Shown here: in pieces, positions 51,263-59,637 of the stretch
Layout of the letters: every line of letters starts with the position of its first letter
How positions within the stretch are numbered: the first letter of the stretch is position 1
From: Georgenia ruanii
Lineage (GTDB): Bacteria > Actinomycetota > Actinomycetes > Actinomycetales > Actinomycetaceae
Reading direction: 5' to 3'
Assembly: GCF_009193175.1 (NCBI RefSeq)
Contig: NZ_VUKE01000013.1
Span: forward strand, 1-64,000
DNA: 64,000 nucleotides
The notes under the pieces: model-generated
Told to the model about the DNA's origin: nothing
The model's input: only the letters and a program-made list of their open reading frames with translations
The model's database searches: none
Made by a program: the position numbers and the translations under genes

Positions 51263-52024
51263 TCAGGCGCCGATGATCTTCACGGCGGTGCTCCAGGTGT
51301 TGCCGAGCTGGCCCTGGACGGCCATGTGGAGGAAGCCGAGGCCCTCGAGCTGGTGGGCGCGCTTGAGCGGGCCCGCGTCGATGGCACGCATCCCGGAGGA
51401 CTCGACCAGGGCGGCGACGGCGTCCTTCGCCTCGGGGTCGTCCGCGGCCAGGGCCACGTCGAGCTTCTGGCCGGCGACCTCGCCCGCGACGAGCGTGCCC
51501 GCGAAGACGGTGTTGAAGCCCTTGACCACCTTGGACGCGGGGACGACCTTCTGGATCTCCTGGGCGGCCGAGGAGTCGTCCGGGGTGACGAGGCGGTCGA
51601 AGGTGGCGAAGTCGACCGGGTTGGAGATGTCGACGACGACCTTGCCGGCGAGGGCGTCGCGCAGCTGCTCGGCCACGGCGAGCGCGGCGTCGTAGGGCAG
51701 GGCGAGGACGACGATGTCGCCGGTGACCGGGGCGGCCAGCGAGCCGGAGGCGGCGCCGCCGAGCTCGCCGGCGAGGCTGCCGGCGTTGGACTCGTCGCGG
51801 GCGAGGATCTGGACGGCGTGCCCGCCGGCGAGGGCGCGGGTGGCGATGCCGCGGGCCATGTTGCCCGCGCCGATGATGGTGATGGCGGTCATCTTGCTGC
51901 TCCTTGTGGTGGTGCTGGACGACGGCGCCGGGCTCGGCGTCGGGGTGGGCTCCGGTGCGGTGGTGGGCTCCGGGGCGGCCGCCGCGGGGGTCTCCCTGCG
52001 GCGGAAGCGGTCGAACAGGCCCAT
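51263..52024 (-). CDS. F420-reductase-like NAD(P)-binding protein (copy 2)
   Basis: A 253-residue protein. The first 44 residues form a leader MGLFDRFRRR plus Pro/Thr/Ser-rich linker; then comes the same fold as copy 1, with TIIGAGNMARGIATRAL, VVVDISNPVDF, VVKGFNTVFAG and GQLGNTWSTAVKIIG. Start is ambiguous: ATG 52024 (GGGAGAG before it) gives the leader; ATG 51892 (AAGGAG) gives a 209-residue protein like copy 1. It is the gene nearest the MarR operators. Confidence 0.82.
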   Translation of the reverse strand: MGLFDRFRRRETPAAAAPEPTTAPEPTPTPSPAPSSSTTTRSSKMTAITIIGAGNMARGIATRALAGGHAVQILARDESNAGSLAGELGGAASGSLAAPVTGDIVVLALPYDAALAVAEQLRDALAGKVVVDISNPVDFATFDRLVTPDDSSAAQEIQKVVPASKVVKGFNTVFAGTLVAGEVAGQKLDVALAADDPEAKDAVAALVESSGMRAIDAGPLKRAHQLEGLGFLHMAVQGQLGNTWSTAVKIIGA

Positions 52025-52106
52025 GGGCTCTCTCCCTAGTCGGCGGGCGTGCGGGGGCCGAGCGGAACGCCGCGGCGTGCGCCGACGGCCCGACCGCCCA
52101 GGCACA

Positions 52107-52122
52107 TTGCTTGAAGCGACAA
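52107..52122. promoter_or_regulatory. MarR operator-like site 1
   Basis: TTGCTTGAAGCGACAA, the first of three similar sites at exact 35-bp spacing. Core TTGA-N4-ACAA differs by one base from the palindromic TTGA-N4-TCAA. Confidence 0.65.
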
Positions 52123-52141
52123 CCTTGACGCTAGACCCGGG

Positions 52142-52157
52142 TCGCTTGAGCCGTCAA
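52142..52157. promoter_or_regulatory. MarR operator-like site 2
   Basis: TCGCTTGAGCCGTCAA, the second site. It contains the palindrome TTGA-N4-TCAA and lies 35 bp from site 1. Confidence 0.65.
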
Positions 52158-52176
52158 CTACCTTCTCCACGTCCAG

Positions 52177-52192
52177 TTGCTTGAACGCTCAA
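52177..52192. promoter_or_regulatory. MarR operator-like site 3, over the -35 of marR
   Basis: TTGCTTGAACGCTCAA, the third site. Its TTGAAC is a candidate -35 (52181-52186), 18 bp before TACACT, so binding here would repress marR itself. Confidence 0.7.
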
Positions 52193-52204
52193 TTTTCTTG
52201 GCGC

Positions 52205-52210
52205 TACACT
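52205..52210 (+). promoter_or_regulatory. -10 box for leaderless marR
   Basis: TACACT, 7 nt before the ATG at 52218. Confidence 0.6.
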
Positions 52211-52217
52211 GGCGGGC

Positions 52218-52739
52218 ATGGACGAGACGACCCAGTGGCTGACGGCCGAGCAGGAGTCGGCCTGGCGGTCCCTCATGGCCGCGATCCTGTTGCTCCCCGG
52301 CGCCCTGGACGCCCAGCTGCAGCGCGACGCCGAGCTCACGCACGCGGGGTACGTCGCGATGTCCGCGCTCTCCGAGGCCCCCGGTCACGCCATCCGCATG
52401 AGCGAGCTCGCCCACATGGCCAGTCTCAGCATGTCGCGCCTGTCCCACCTTGTCGACCGCCTCGAGCAGCGCGGCTGGGTCGAGCGCCAGCCCGTCCCGG
52501 GCGACCGCCGCAGCACCATGGCCGTGCTCACGGAGGAGGGCTGGCAGAAGGTCGTCGCGACCGCCCCGGGCCACGTCGACACCGTACGCTCGCTCATCTT
52601 CGACGACCTCACCCCGGCCCAGACCCGCCAGCTCAAGGCGATCTTCGACAAGATCGTGCCGAAGCTGGACCCGGAGAACCGGCTGCGCTCCTGCGGGGCC
52701 GCGCGTGCGGGCAAGGAGGCTGCCCCGGCGCAGGGCTGA
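52218..52739 (+). CDS. MarR-family transcriptional regulator
   Basis: A 173-residue winged-helix regulator. Helices before the wing (ALSEAPGHAIRMSELAHMASLSMSRLSHLVDRLEQRGWVER in pieces) include the HTH, and the wing is QPVPGDRRSTMAVLTEEGW, the standard MarR DR-motif. It is divergent from the F420-reductase-like copy 2. The gap holds three 16-bp sites, one over its own -35. It probably represses both itself and the reductase/dioxygenase genes and is released by a phenolic or oxidised ligand. Confidence 0.9.
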   Translation: MDETTQWLTAEQESAWRSLMAAILLLPGALDAQLQRDAELTHAGYVAMSALSEAPGHAIRMSELAHMASLSMSRLSHLVDRLEQRGWVERQPVPGDRRSTMAVLTEEGWQKVVATAPGHVDTVRSLIFDDLTPAQTRQLKAIFDKIVPKLDPENRLRSCGAARAGKEAAPAQG

Positions 52740-52889
52740 GAGCCGATCGAGCCCCCGCCGGCCCGGCAGCGGCTACCGTGGTGATCTGCCCGACCCCTCA
52801 CCGCCGAGCCGTCGACCCGGTCGGCGGACACCACCGAGGTCGAGCCCGAACGTCTCTTCGCCAGCTGCCGAGCGGAACGGAACAGAGTC

Positions 52890-53716
52890 GTGGAACGTGT
52901 CACCGCCGCCGACGGCACCGACCTCGTCCTCGAGCGCCATGGTGAGCCGGTTCCCGGCCGGCCACCGGTCGTTCTCCTCACCCCCGCCGGCGCCGACCGC
53001 ACGGACCTCGCCGCCCTCGCCGAGGCGCTCGCGCCGGCCGGCCTGACCGTCAGTTACGACCGGCGGGGCCGCGGTGACAGCGGCGACAACGCCGACACCC
53101 TGAACGGCGCGGTGGCCCGCGAGCTGGCGGACCTGCGGGCGATCATCGCGGCCGTCGGCGGCCCGGTGGTCCTGCTCGGATACTCCTCGGGCGCCATCCT
53201 CTCGGCCGTGGCCGCCGCGTCCGGCCTGCCCGTGCTGGCCGTCGTGCTCTTCGAGCCGCCGTTCCTCCCCCGCCCCGGCGCCCGGGGGATCCCGCCGGAC
53301 CTGCCGGGCCGCCTCTGGGACCTGGCCGCGCGCGGCCGCGGGGACGAGGCCGTGACGCTGTTCCAGACCGACGCCGTGGGACTTCCCGCGGAGATGGTCG
53401 CGCAGTTCCGGCAGTCGCCGTCCTGGAGCCGCATGACGGCGATGGCCCGGTCGCTCGCCTACGACACGGCGGTGTCGGCAGAGCACGGCGAGCCCGCGGA
53501 CCTCGCCGTGCTCTGACGGTGCCCGTCCTCGTCCTCGCGGGGCGGGACACCTGGCCCGAGCTGGCCGAGTCCGCCCGGCACGCCGCCGAGGCCTTCGGGG
53601 CGGAGCACCGCACGGTCGAGGGCGAGGGCCACGCGCTCGTGCCCGCGGCGGTGGCGCCGGTGGTCGCCGACTTCGTCGGCCGCGTCGCCGCGGGACAGCT
53701 CCCCCAGCGCTCATGA
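52890..53716 (+). pseudogene. Alpha/beta hydrolase split by a frameshift
   Basis: The first frame (52890-53516, 208 residues) has the hydrolase start, SYDRRGRGDSG and the nucleophile elbow LLGYSSGAIL, but stops right after EPADLAVL. The shifted frame continues with LTVPVLVLAGRDTWPELAE (acid-turn Asp) and VEGEGHALVP (catalytic His), ending at 53716. One missing base near 53513 explains this. A GTG at 53519 could restart translation of the second part (65 residues), but neither part is complete alone. It was probably a 275-residue hydrolase. The second part overlaps the next gene (ATGA). Confidence 0.7.
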
Positions 53717-54519
53717 CCACCTACGCCATCGTCCACGGGGCCGGGGGCAGCGGCTGGGACTGGCGCCTGGTGGCGGCCGAGCTGCAGGCCCGCGGGCACG
53801 ACGTCGTCGCGCCGGACCTGCCCTGCGAGGACGACGGCGCCGGGCTCGCGGCCTACACGGACACCGTCGTGCAGGCCGTGGAGCGCGCTGGGGTGGGCCG
53901 TGACCGCCTCGTGGTGGTCGGGCACTCGCTCGGCGGCTTCACCGCGCCCCACGTCGCCGCCCGCCTGGGCGCGGACCATCTCGCGCTGGCCGCCGCGATG
54001 GTGCCCCGCCCCGGGGAGACCGGGAGCGAGTGGTGGGAGGCCTCCGGGTACCAGGCCGCCATGCGGGCCATGAAGGCGGGCACCGAGGACGACACGCGTC
54101 GGCCCAGCGCCGCGACCGCCGACGGCGAGCCGGGAGCCGCGGCCGACGACGACGAGCCCGGCGCCGCGGCCGACGACGGCGAGCACCCGAGCCGCATCCA
54201 GGAGGCCGAGGGCGAGGCGTGGGTGGTCGAGACCTTCTTCCACGACGTCGAGCCGCACCTGGCCGCCGAGGCGCTGCGCCGCACCCGGAAGCAGACCATG
54301 ACCGTCATGACCGAGCCCTGGCCGCTGGCCGCGTGGCCCGACGTGGCGACCTCCTTCGTGCTCTTCCGCGACGACCGGTTCTTCCCCGCCGTCTTCCTCC
54401 GGGCGATGGTCCGCGAGCGCCTCGGTCTCACCGCCGCCGAGGTCCCCGGCGGCCACTGCGCCTACCTGTCTCAGCCCAAGGAGCTGGCCGGCTGGCTCGC
54501 CGCCGTGCCCTCCCGCTGA
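53713..54519 (+). CDS. Alpha/beta hydrolase
   Basis: A 268-residue hydrolase-fold protein. TTYAIVHGAGGSGWDW is the oxyanion-hole start, VVVGHSLGGFT holds the nucleophile Ser and GGHCAYLSQP the catalytic His. An insertion at about residues 122-165 is acidic and repetitive (two DGEPGAAADD-like units from a 27-bp duplication) and looks like a disordered loop in the cap region. The ATG overlaps the preceding frame's stop. Substrate unknown; resembles small-ester or salicylate-ester hydrolases of the HNL-like group. Confidence 0.85.
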   Translation: MTTYAIVHGAGGSGWDWRLVAAELQARGHDVVAPDLPCEDDGAGLAAYTDTVVQAVERAGVGRDRLVVVGHSLGGFTAPHVAARLGADHLALAAAMVPRPGETGSEWWEASGYQAAMRAMKAGTEDDTRRPSAATADGEPGAAADDDEPGAAADDGEHPSRIQEAEGEAWVVETFFHDVEPHLAAEALRRTRKQTMTVMTEPWPLAAWPDVATSFVLFRDDRFFPAVFLRAMVRERLGLTAAEVPGGHCAYLSQPKELAGWLAAVPSR

Positions 54520-54733
54520 GCCGCCGCCTCCCCCCGGCCGAGTCAGCGCCGCATCCCTTCCGGCTGCCCCGCCGCGGTGTCCTCCAGGTGAGAAGCCGAG
54601 CGGCCTGCCCACCCCCGCCGTGCCACATGGCGAGATTCCCCGCACCGCGCGCGACACCAGCCCTGTCAGCGACGACATGATCACCACCGATGCACGTCGC
54701 ACCCGGCGCCGTGCCCGGTGTCCGGAGGTGACC

Positions 54734-55558
54734 ATGACCGCCAGCGTGCTCACGCCCCCCGCGGCCCAGGAGCGCACCGCCGGCATGCGCGCCCTCGAGG
54801 TCCGCTTCGAGCGCGCCGGGAAGACCTTCCGCAGCGGCGGCGTCGACCGCACCGTCCTGGCCGACGTCTCCTTCGCCGTCGCCCCCGGCGAGGTCGTCGC
54901 GATCCTGGGCCCCAGCGGCTGCGGCAAGTCCACCCTCCTGCGCATCGCCGCCGGGCTGGAGACGGCGAGCGCCGGCGCCGTCCGCGTCGACGGCACGCCC
55001 GTGAGCGGGATCGACCCCCGCTGCGCCGTCGCCTTCCAGGAGCCGCGGCTGCTGCCGTGGCGCAACCTGCGCGACAACGTCGCCCTCGGCCTACCCCGCG
55101 GCACCGGGCGGCGGGCGGGCGGCGCCGTCGTCGACCGCCTCCTCGAGCTCGTCGGCCTCGCCGGCCACGCCGGCCACCGGCCGCGGGAGGTCTCCGGCGG
55201 CATGGCCCAGCGCGCCTCGCTGGCCCGGGCCCTGGCCCGCACCCCCGGCGTCCTGCTCCTGGACGAGCCGTTCGGCGCCCTCGACGCCCTCACGCGCCTA
55301 AAGATGCAGGACCTCCTCCTCGACGTCCACGCCGCCGAGCCCACCACGGTCCTGCTCGTCACCCACGACGTCGACGAGGCGCTCCAGCTCGCCGACCGCA
55401 TCCTCGTGCTGGGCCGTGAGGACGCCGCCGGACCGGCCGGCGTCCACTCCGTGGTCACCGTCCCCGGCGCCCGGCCGCGCGACCGTTCCTCGGCCGCCCT
55501 CGCCGCGCTGCGCGGCGACCTCCTCGCCGCCCTGGGCGTCGAGCGCGCCCACCACTGA
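54734..55558 (+). CDS. ssuB: ABC transporter ATPase, sulfonate/taurine type
   Basis: A 274-residue ATPase of the nitrate/sulfonate/taurine group. Walker A GPSGCGKST, Q-loop FQEPRLLPWRNL, signature VSGGMAQRASLARAL (the SGGM form is typical for SsuB/TauB), Walker B LLLDEPFGALD, His in VTHDVDEAL. It opens the seven-gene sulfur operon. CCGGAGGTGACC before the ATG at 54734 supports that start; a longer in-frame opening exists upstream. Confidence 0.88.
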   Translation: MTASVLTPPAAQERTAGMRALEVRFERAGKTFRSGGVDRTVLADVSFAVAPGEVVAILGPSGCGKSTLLRIAAGLETASAGAVRVDGTPVSGIDPRCAVAFQEPRLLPWRNLRDNVALGLPRGTGRRAGGAVVDRLLELVGLAGHAGHRPREVSGGMAQRASLARALARTPGVLLLDEPFGALDALTRLKMQDLLLDVHAAEPTTVLLVTHDVDEALQLADRILVLGREDAAGPAGVHSVVTVPGARPRDRSSAALAALRGDLLAALGVERAHH

Positions 55559-55649
55559 CCCCCACCGATCCCCCGACGGCGCCGCCCCGGCGCCGTCGAC
55601 CGCCGCGCGGTGCCACCGCCCGGCTCTCCCCCACCCGAAAGGCCCACCC

Positions 55650-56678
55650 GTGTCCCGCACCCGCACCGTGTCCGCCGTCGCCGCCCTCGCCGCCGTCGGC
55701 GCCATGATGGCGGGCTGCTCCGCCGGGGAGGACGCCAAGGCGTCCGGGACCACGACCAAGGCCCAGACCCTCGAGATCGACTACGCCACCTACAACCCGC
55801 TGTCCCTGGTCATCAAGGACAAGGGCTGGCTCGAGCAGGCGCTCGGCGAGGACGTCAAGGTCACCTGGGTCTTCTCGGCCGGCTCGAACAAGGCCAACGA
55901 GTCCTTGCGCGCCGGCGCCGTCGACGTCGGCTCCACCGCGGGCTCGGCGGCGCTGCTCGCCCGCTCGAACGGCAGCCCGATCCAGGTCATCGACCTGTTC
56001 TCGCAGCCGGAGTGGTCCGCGCTGGTCACCCGGCCGGACTCGGGCGTCGCCGGCGTCGACGACCTCGCCGGCAGGTCCGTCGCGGCCACCAAGGGCACCG
56101 ACCCCTACTTCGTGCTCCTGCAGGCCCTCGACGAGGCCGGCGTCGCCCCGGGCGACGTCACGGTGCAGAACCTCCAGCACGCCGACGGCCGCCGGGCCCT
56201 CGACAACGGCGACGTCGACGCCTGGGCGGGCCTCGACCCGATCATGGCCGACGCCGAGCGCGGCGGGGACGTGCTGTTCTACCGCAACGTCGACTTCAAC
56301 TCCTACGGCTTCCTCAACGCCACCGAGGACTTCCTGGAGAACCAGCCCGAGGTGGCCCAGACCGTCGTGGACGTCTACGAGTACGCCCGCCAGTGGGCGC
56401 TGGAGCACCCGGAGGAGACGGCGCAGATCCTCGCCACCGAGGCCGACATCGACCCGGAGGTCGCCACGGCGGTGCTTCAGCGGACCCACCTCGACATCGA
56501 CAACGTCCCGGGGCAGAAGCAGCTGGACGTCCTGCGCGGCATCGGCCCGTTCTTCGTCGCCAACGGCGACGTCAAGAACCAGGCACAGGTCGACGACGCC
56601 CTCGGCACCATCGTCCACGCCGACCTCGCCGAGCATGCCGACGCATCCCGGGTGGCCGGCGCGCTGGAGAAGCAGTGA
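55650..56678 (+). CDS. ssuA: ABC transporter substrate-binding lipoprotein, sulfonate type
   Basis: A 342-residue lipoprotein: signal helix and lipobox MMAGCS (Cys about 23). Fold of the SsuA/TauA group: LEIDYATYNPLSLVIKDKGWLEQAL (in part), SNKANESLRAGAVDVGSTAGSAAL, and GTDPYFVLLQALDEAG are characteristic. Binds an organosulfur compound at the cell surface and hands it to the permease. GAAAGG precedes the GTG. The stop overlaps the permease start (GTGA). The gap of about 90 bp after the ATPase gene contains a GGCGCCG-rich inverted stretch. Confidence 0.88.
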   Translation: MSRTRTVSAVAALAAVGAMMAGCSAGEDAKASGTTTKAQTLEIDYATYNPLSLVIKDKGWLEQALGEDVKVTWVFSAGSNKANESLRAGAVDVGSTAGSAALLARSNGSPIQVIDLFSQPEWSALVTRPDSGVAGVDDLAGRSVAATKGTDPYFVLLQALDEAGVAPGDVTVQNLQHADGRRALDNGDVDAWAGLDPIMADAERGGDVLFYRNVDFNSYGFLNATEDFLENQPEVAQTVVDVYEYARQWALEHPEETAQILATEADIDPEVATAVLQRTHLDIDNVPGQKQLDVLRGIGPFFVANGDVKNQAQVDDALGTIVHADLAEHADASRVAGALEKQ

Positions 56679-57592
56679 GCGCGGAGCCCCGCGAGACCGT
56701 CATCGCCGGCACCGGCAGCGGGTCCTACGCCACCGGCGCCGCGGTCGTCGCGGCCCCGGGCACCGGCCCGGCGGGCGAGGCGAGCGTGGCGGGCACGGGC
56801 GGGCCGGACGGCCCCGGCGCGGCGGACGCCGGACGCCGTCCGCGCCGCGGACCGGTCGCCCTGGCCGGGCTGCTCCTGCCGGTCGCGCTCGTCGCCGCCT
56901 GGCACGTGCTGTCCACCGCCGGGGTGTTCAGCGCCGTCGAGCTGCCCGCCCCGCTGCGGGTGCTCGAGGCCGGCGCCGATCTGCTCGCCCGCGGCGAGCT
57001 GTGGACCCACGTGCAGATCTCCACCCAGCGGGTGCTCCTCGGCTTCGCCATCGGCGGCTCGCTGGGCCTGGCCCTCGGGGCGCTGCTGGGCCTGTCCCGC
57101 TGGGCCGAGGTGCTGCTCGGCCCGACCGTCGGCGCGTTCCGCGCCGTCCCGTCGCTGGCGTGGGTGCCGCTGCTGCTGATCTGGATCGGCATCGGGGAGG
57201 ACTCCAAGGTCACCCTCGTGGCCATCGGCGCGTTCTTCCCGGTGTTCACCACCGTCTCGGGGGCCCTGCGCCACGTCGACCGCCACCTGGTCGAGGCCGG
57301 GCGGGCCTTCGGGCTGCGGGGGCTGTCCCTGCTCACCACGGTGCAGCTGCCCGCCGTCCTCCCCGCGATCATCTCGGGCCTGCGCCTGGCCCTGGCCCAG
57401 GGGTGGCTGTTCCTCGTGGCCGCCGAGCTCATCGCGGCGTCGATGGGCCTGGGCTTCCTCCTCACCGACTCCCAGAACAACGGCCGCACCGACCGCCTGC
57501 TCCTCGCGATCGTGCTGCTGGCCGTGCTCGGCAAGCTCTCCGACGCCGTCCTCGGCGTCTTCGAGCGCTGGGCGATCAAGAAGTGGGCGTGA
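56675..57592 (+). CDS. ssuC: ABC transporter permease, sulfonate type
   Basis: A 305-residue permease of the BPD family. After a Gly/Ala-rich 60-residue leader, six helices; EAA loop EAGRAFGLRGLSLLTTVQLPAVLPAI (in part). PSLAWVPLLLIWIGIGEDSK is the conserved SsuC/TauC segment. GTG overlaps the binding-protein stop; its own stop overlaps the acetyl-CoA synthetase start. Confidence 0.9.
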   Translation: MSAEPRETVIAGTGSGSYATGAAVVAAPGTGPAGEASVAGTGGPDGPGAADAGRRPRRGPVALAGLLLPVALVAAWHVLSTAGVFSAVELPAPLRVLEAGADLLARGELWTHVQISTQRVLLGFAIGGSLGLALGALLGLSRWAEVLLGPTVGAFRAVPSLAWVPLLLIWIGIGEDSKVTLVAIGAFFPVFTTVSGALRHVDRHLVEAGRAFGLRGLSLLTTVQLPAVLPAIISGLRLALAQGWLFLVAAELIAASMGLGFLLTDSQNNGRTDRLLLAIVLLAVLGKLSDAVLGVFERWAIKKWA

Positions 57593-59637
57593 CCGACACC
57601 ATGACAACCACCGCGACCGCACCCGCCCCCAACCCCGCCCTCGTCTCCGACGAGGCCCGCATCGACTTCTGGGCCCGCCAGGCCGGCCGCCTGGACTGGT
57701 CCACGCCCTGGCACACCACCCACCGCTGGCAGCCGCCAACCGCCGTCGGCACCGAGCCCGACGGCACGGTGCGCTGGAGCGTGCCGGAGATCGGCTGGTT
57801 CGAGGGCGGCACCCTCAACGTCGCCTACAACTGCGTCGACCGGCACGTCGAGGCCGGACGCGGCGACCACGTGGCCCTGTACGTCGAGGGCGAACCGGGC
57901 GACCGGCGCACCTACACCTACGCCGAGCTCCAGCGGGAGGTCGCCCGCGCCGCCAACGCCCTGCTCAGCCTGGGCGTGGAGGCGGGCGACCGGGTGGTCA
58001 TCTACCTGCCGGTGATCCCCGAGACCGTGATCGCGACCCTCGCCTGCGCCCGCATCGGCGCCGTCCACTCCCTGGTCTTCGGCGGCTTCTCCGCCGAGGC
58101 GCTGCGCTTCCGGGTCGAGGACACCGGCGCCAAGGTGCTGGTCACCACCGACGGGCAGTTCCGCCGCGGGGCCGCCGTGCCGGTCAAGGCCGCCGCGGAC
58201 GAGGCCGTCTCGGGCGACAACGCCATCGAGCACGTGCTCGTGGTGCGCCGCACCGGCGAGACGGACATCCCCTGGACTCCGGGCCGGGACCTCTGGTGGC
58301 ACGACGTCCTCGCCGGGCAGAGCGACGTCCACGTCCCGCAGCCCTTCGACGCCGAGGCGCCGCTGTTCATCATCTACACCTCCGGCACCACCGGGCGGCC
58401 CAAGGGACTGGTGCACACCATGGGCGGCTACCTCGTCCAGGCGGCCTACACCCACGCCCTGCTGTTCGACCTGCTGCCCGAGACGACAGGCGATGACGGT
58501 GTGGCCCGCCCCGACGAGCTCGCCGCCGTCAACGATCCGGTCAAGGTCGACCGCACCGTCCACTGGTGCACCGCCGACCTGGCCTGGGTCACCGCGCACA
58601 CCTACGAGATCTACGGGCCGCTGGCCAACGGCGTGTCGGAGGTCCTCTACGAGGGCACGCCGACCACCCCGCACCCGGGCCGGCACTTCGAGATCATCGA
58701 GCGCTACGGGGTGACGACCTACTACACCGCCCCCACGCTGGTGCGCTCGCTCATGGCCGCCTTCTTCGACGGCGTCCCTGCCACCTACGACCTCTCCTCC
58801 GTCCGCCTGCTCGGCTCCGTCGGCGAGGCGATCAACCCCGAGGCGTGGCGGTGGCTGCGGGCCCAGGTCGGCGCCGGCACCGCGCCCGTGGTGGACACCT
58901 GGTGGCAGTCCGAGACGGGGGCGACCATCCTCTCCCCGCGCCCCGGCGACGCCCAGTTCGACGACGGCGCCGCACCCAAGCCCGGTTGCGCCACCCGGCC
59001 GGTGCCCGGGGTGAGCGTGCGGGTGGTCGACGAGCACGGCGCCGCCGTCGCGCCCGGGGAGCACGGCCTCGCCGTCGTCGACAAGATCGGCCCGTCGATG
59101 GCCCGCACCGTGTGGGGCGACCCGCAGCGCTACCTCGACTCCTACTGGCGCGCCTTCGCCGCCCAGGGCTGGTTCCTCGCCGGCGACGGCGCGAAGGTCG
59201 ACGCCGACGGCGACATCTGGATCCTCGGCCGGGTCGACGACGTCATCAACGTCTCCGGCCACCGCCTGTCCACCATCGAGATCGAGTCCGCGCTCGTGGC
59301 CCACCCGTGGGTCGTCGAGGCGGGCGTCGCCCCGACGGCGGACGCGCGCACCGGGCACGCCATCACGGCGTTCGTCGTGCTGCACGACGGCGTGCCCCTC
59401 ACCGACGTCGCGCCCGCGCTGCGGGCCCACGTCAGCCGCGAGATCGGTCCCATCGCCAAGCCCGCGCACGTCGTGATCGTCCCGGACCTGCCCAAGACCC
59501 GGTCCGGGAAGATCATGCGCCGCCTCCTCACCCAGCTCTTCGAGGGCACCGAGCTGGGCGACACCACCTCCCTGCAGAACGCGCCCGCCATCCCTGCCAT
59601 CGCCGCGGCGGTGACCAGCTGGAAGGACAACTCATGA
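57589..59637 (+). CDS. acsA: Acetyl-CoA synthetase (AMP-forming)
   Basis: A 682-residue acyl-CoA synthetase of the Acs type. P-loop YTSGTTGRPKG (about residue 264), VHSLVFGGFSAEAL, TWWQSETG (with the Trp that restricts the pocket to acetate), GRVDDVINVSGHRLS and the C-terminal KTRSGKIMRR with the acetylatable Lys. It makes acetyl-CoA from acetate, ATP and CoA. The context is odd: it is coupled by GTGA to an ABC permease and by ATGA to a sulfone monooxygenase, and two genes later MetY releases acetate. This suggests recycling of that acetate. A start at 57601 is possible. Confidence 0.92.
   Translation: MTDTMTTTATAPAPNPALVSDEARIDFWARQAGRLDWSTPWHTTHRWQPPTAVGTEPDGTVRWSVPEIGWFEGGTLNVAYNCVDRHVEAGRGDHVALYVEGEPGDRRTYTYAELQREVARAANALLSLGVEAGDRVVIYLPVIPETVIATLACARIGAVHSLVFGGFSAEALRFRVEDTGAKVLVTTDGQFRRGAAVPVKAAADEAVSGDNAIEHVLVVRRTGETDIPWTPGRDLWWHDVLAGQSDVHVPQPFDAEAPLFIIYTSGTTGRPKGLVHTMGGYLVQAAYTHALLFDLLPETTGDDGVARPDELAAVNDPVKVDRTVHWCTADLAWVTAHTYEIYGPLANGVSEVLYEGTPTTPHPGRHFEIIERYGVTTYYTAPTLVRSLMAAFFDGVPATYDLSSVRLLGSVGEAINPEAWRWLRAQVGAGTAPVVDTWWQSETGATILSPRPGDAQFDDGAAPKPGCATRPVPGVSVRVVDEHGAAVAPGEHGLAVVDKIGPSMARTVWGDPQRYLDSYWRAFAAQGWFLAGDGAKVDADGDIWILGRVDDVINVSGHRLSTIEIESALVAHPWVVEAGVAPTADARTGHAITAFVVLHDGVPLTDVAPALRAHVSREIGPIAKPAHVVIVPDLPKTRSGKIMRRLLTQLFEGTELGDTTSLQNAPAIPAIAAAVTSWKDNS

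Noticed and set aside
49474-52739. Mobile element around the redox genes
   Set aside because: No integrase, transposase, terminal repeats or tRNA, and base composition is like the rest.
54520-54733. Sulfur-responsive riboswitch or leader peptide before the ssu operon
   Set aside because: I could not find a SAM or SAH riboswitch core or a cysteine-rich leader frame. A covariance-model search would decide.
56725-59469. 914-codon open frame on the minus strand
   Set aside because: Antisense to ssuC and acsA, whose motifs and coupling are unmistakable.
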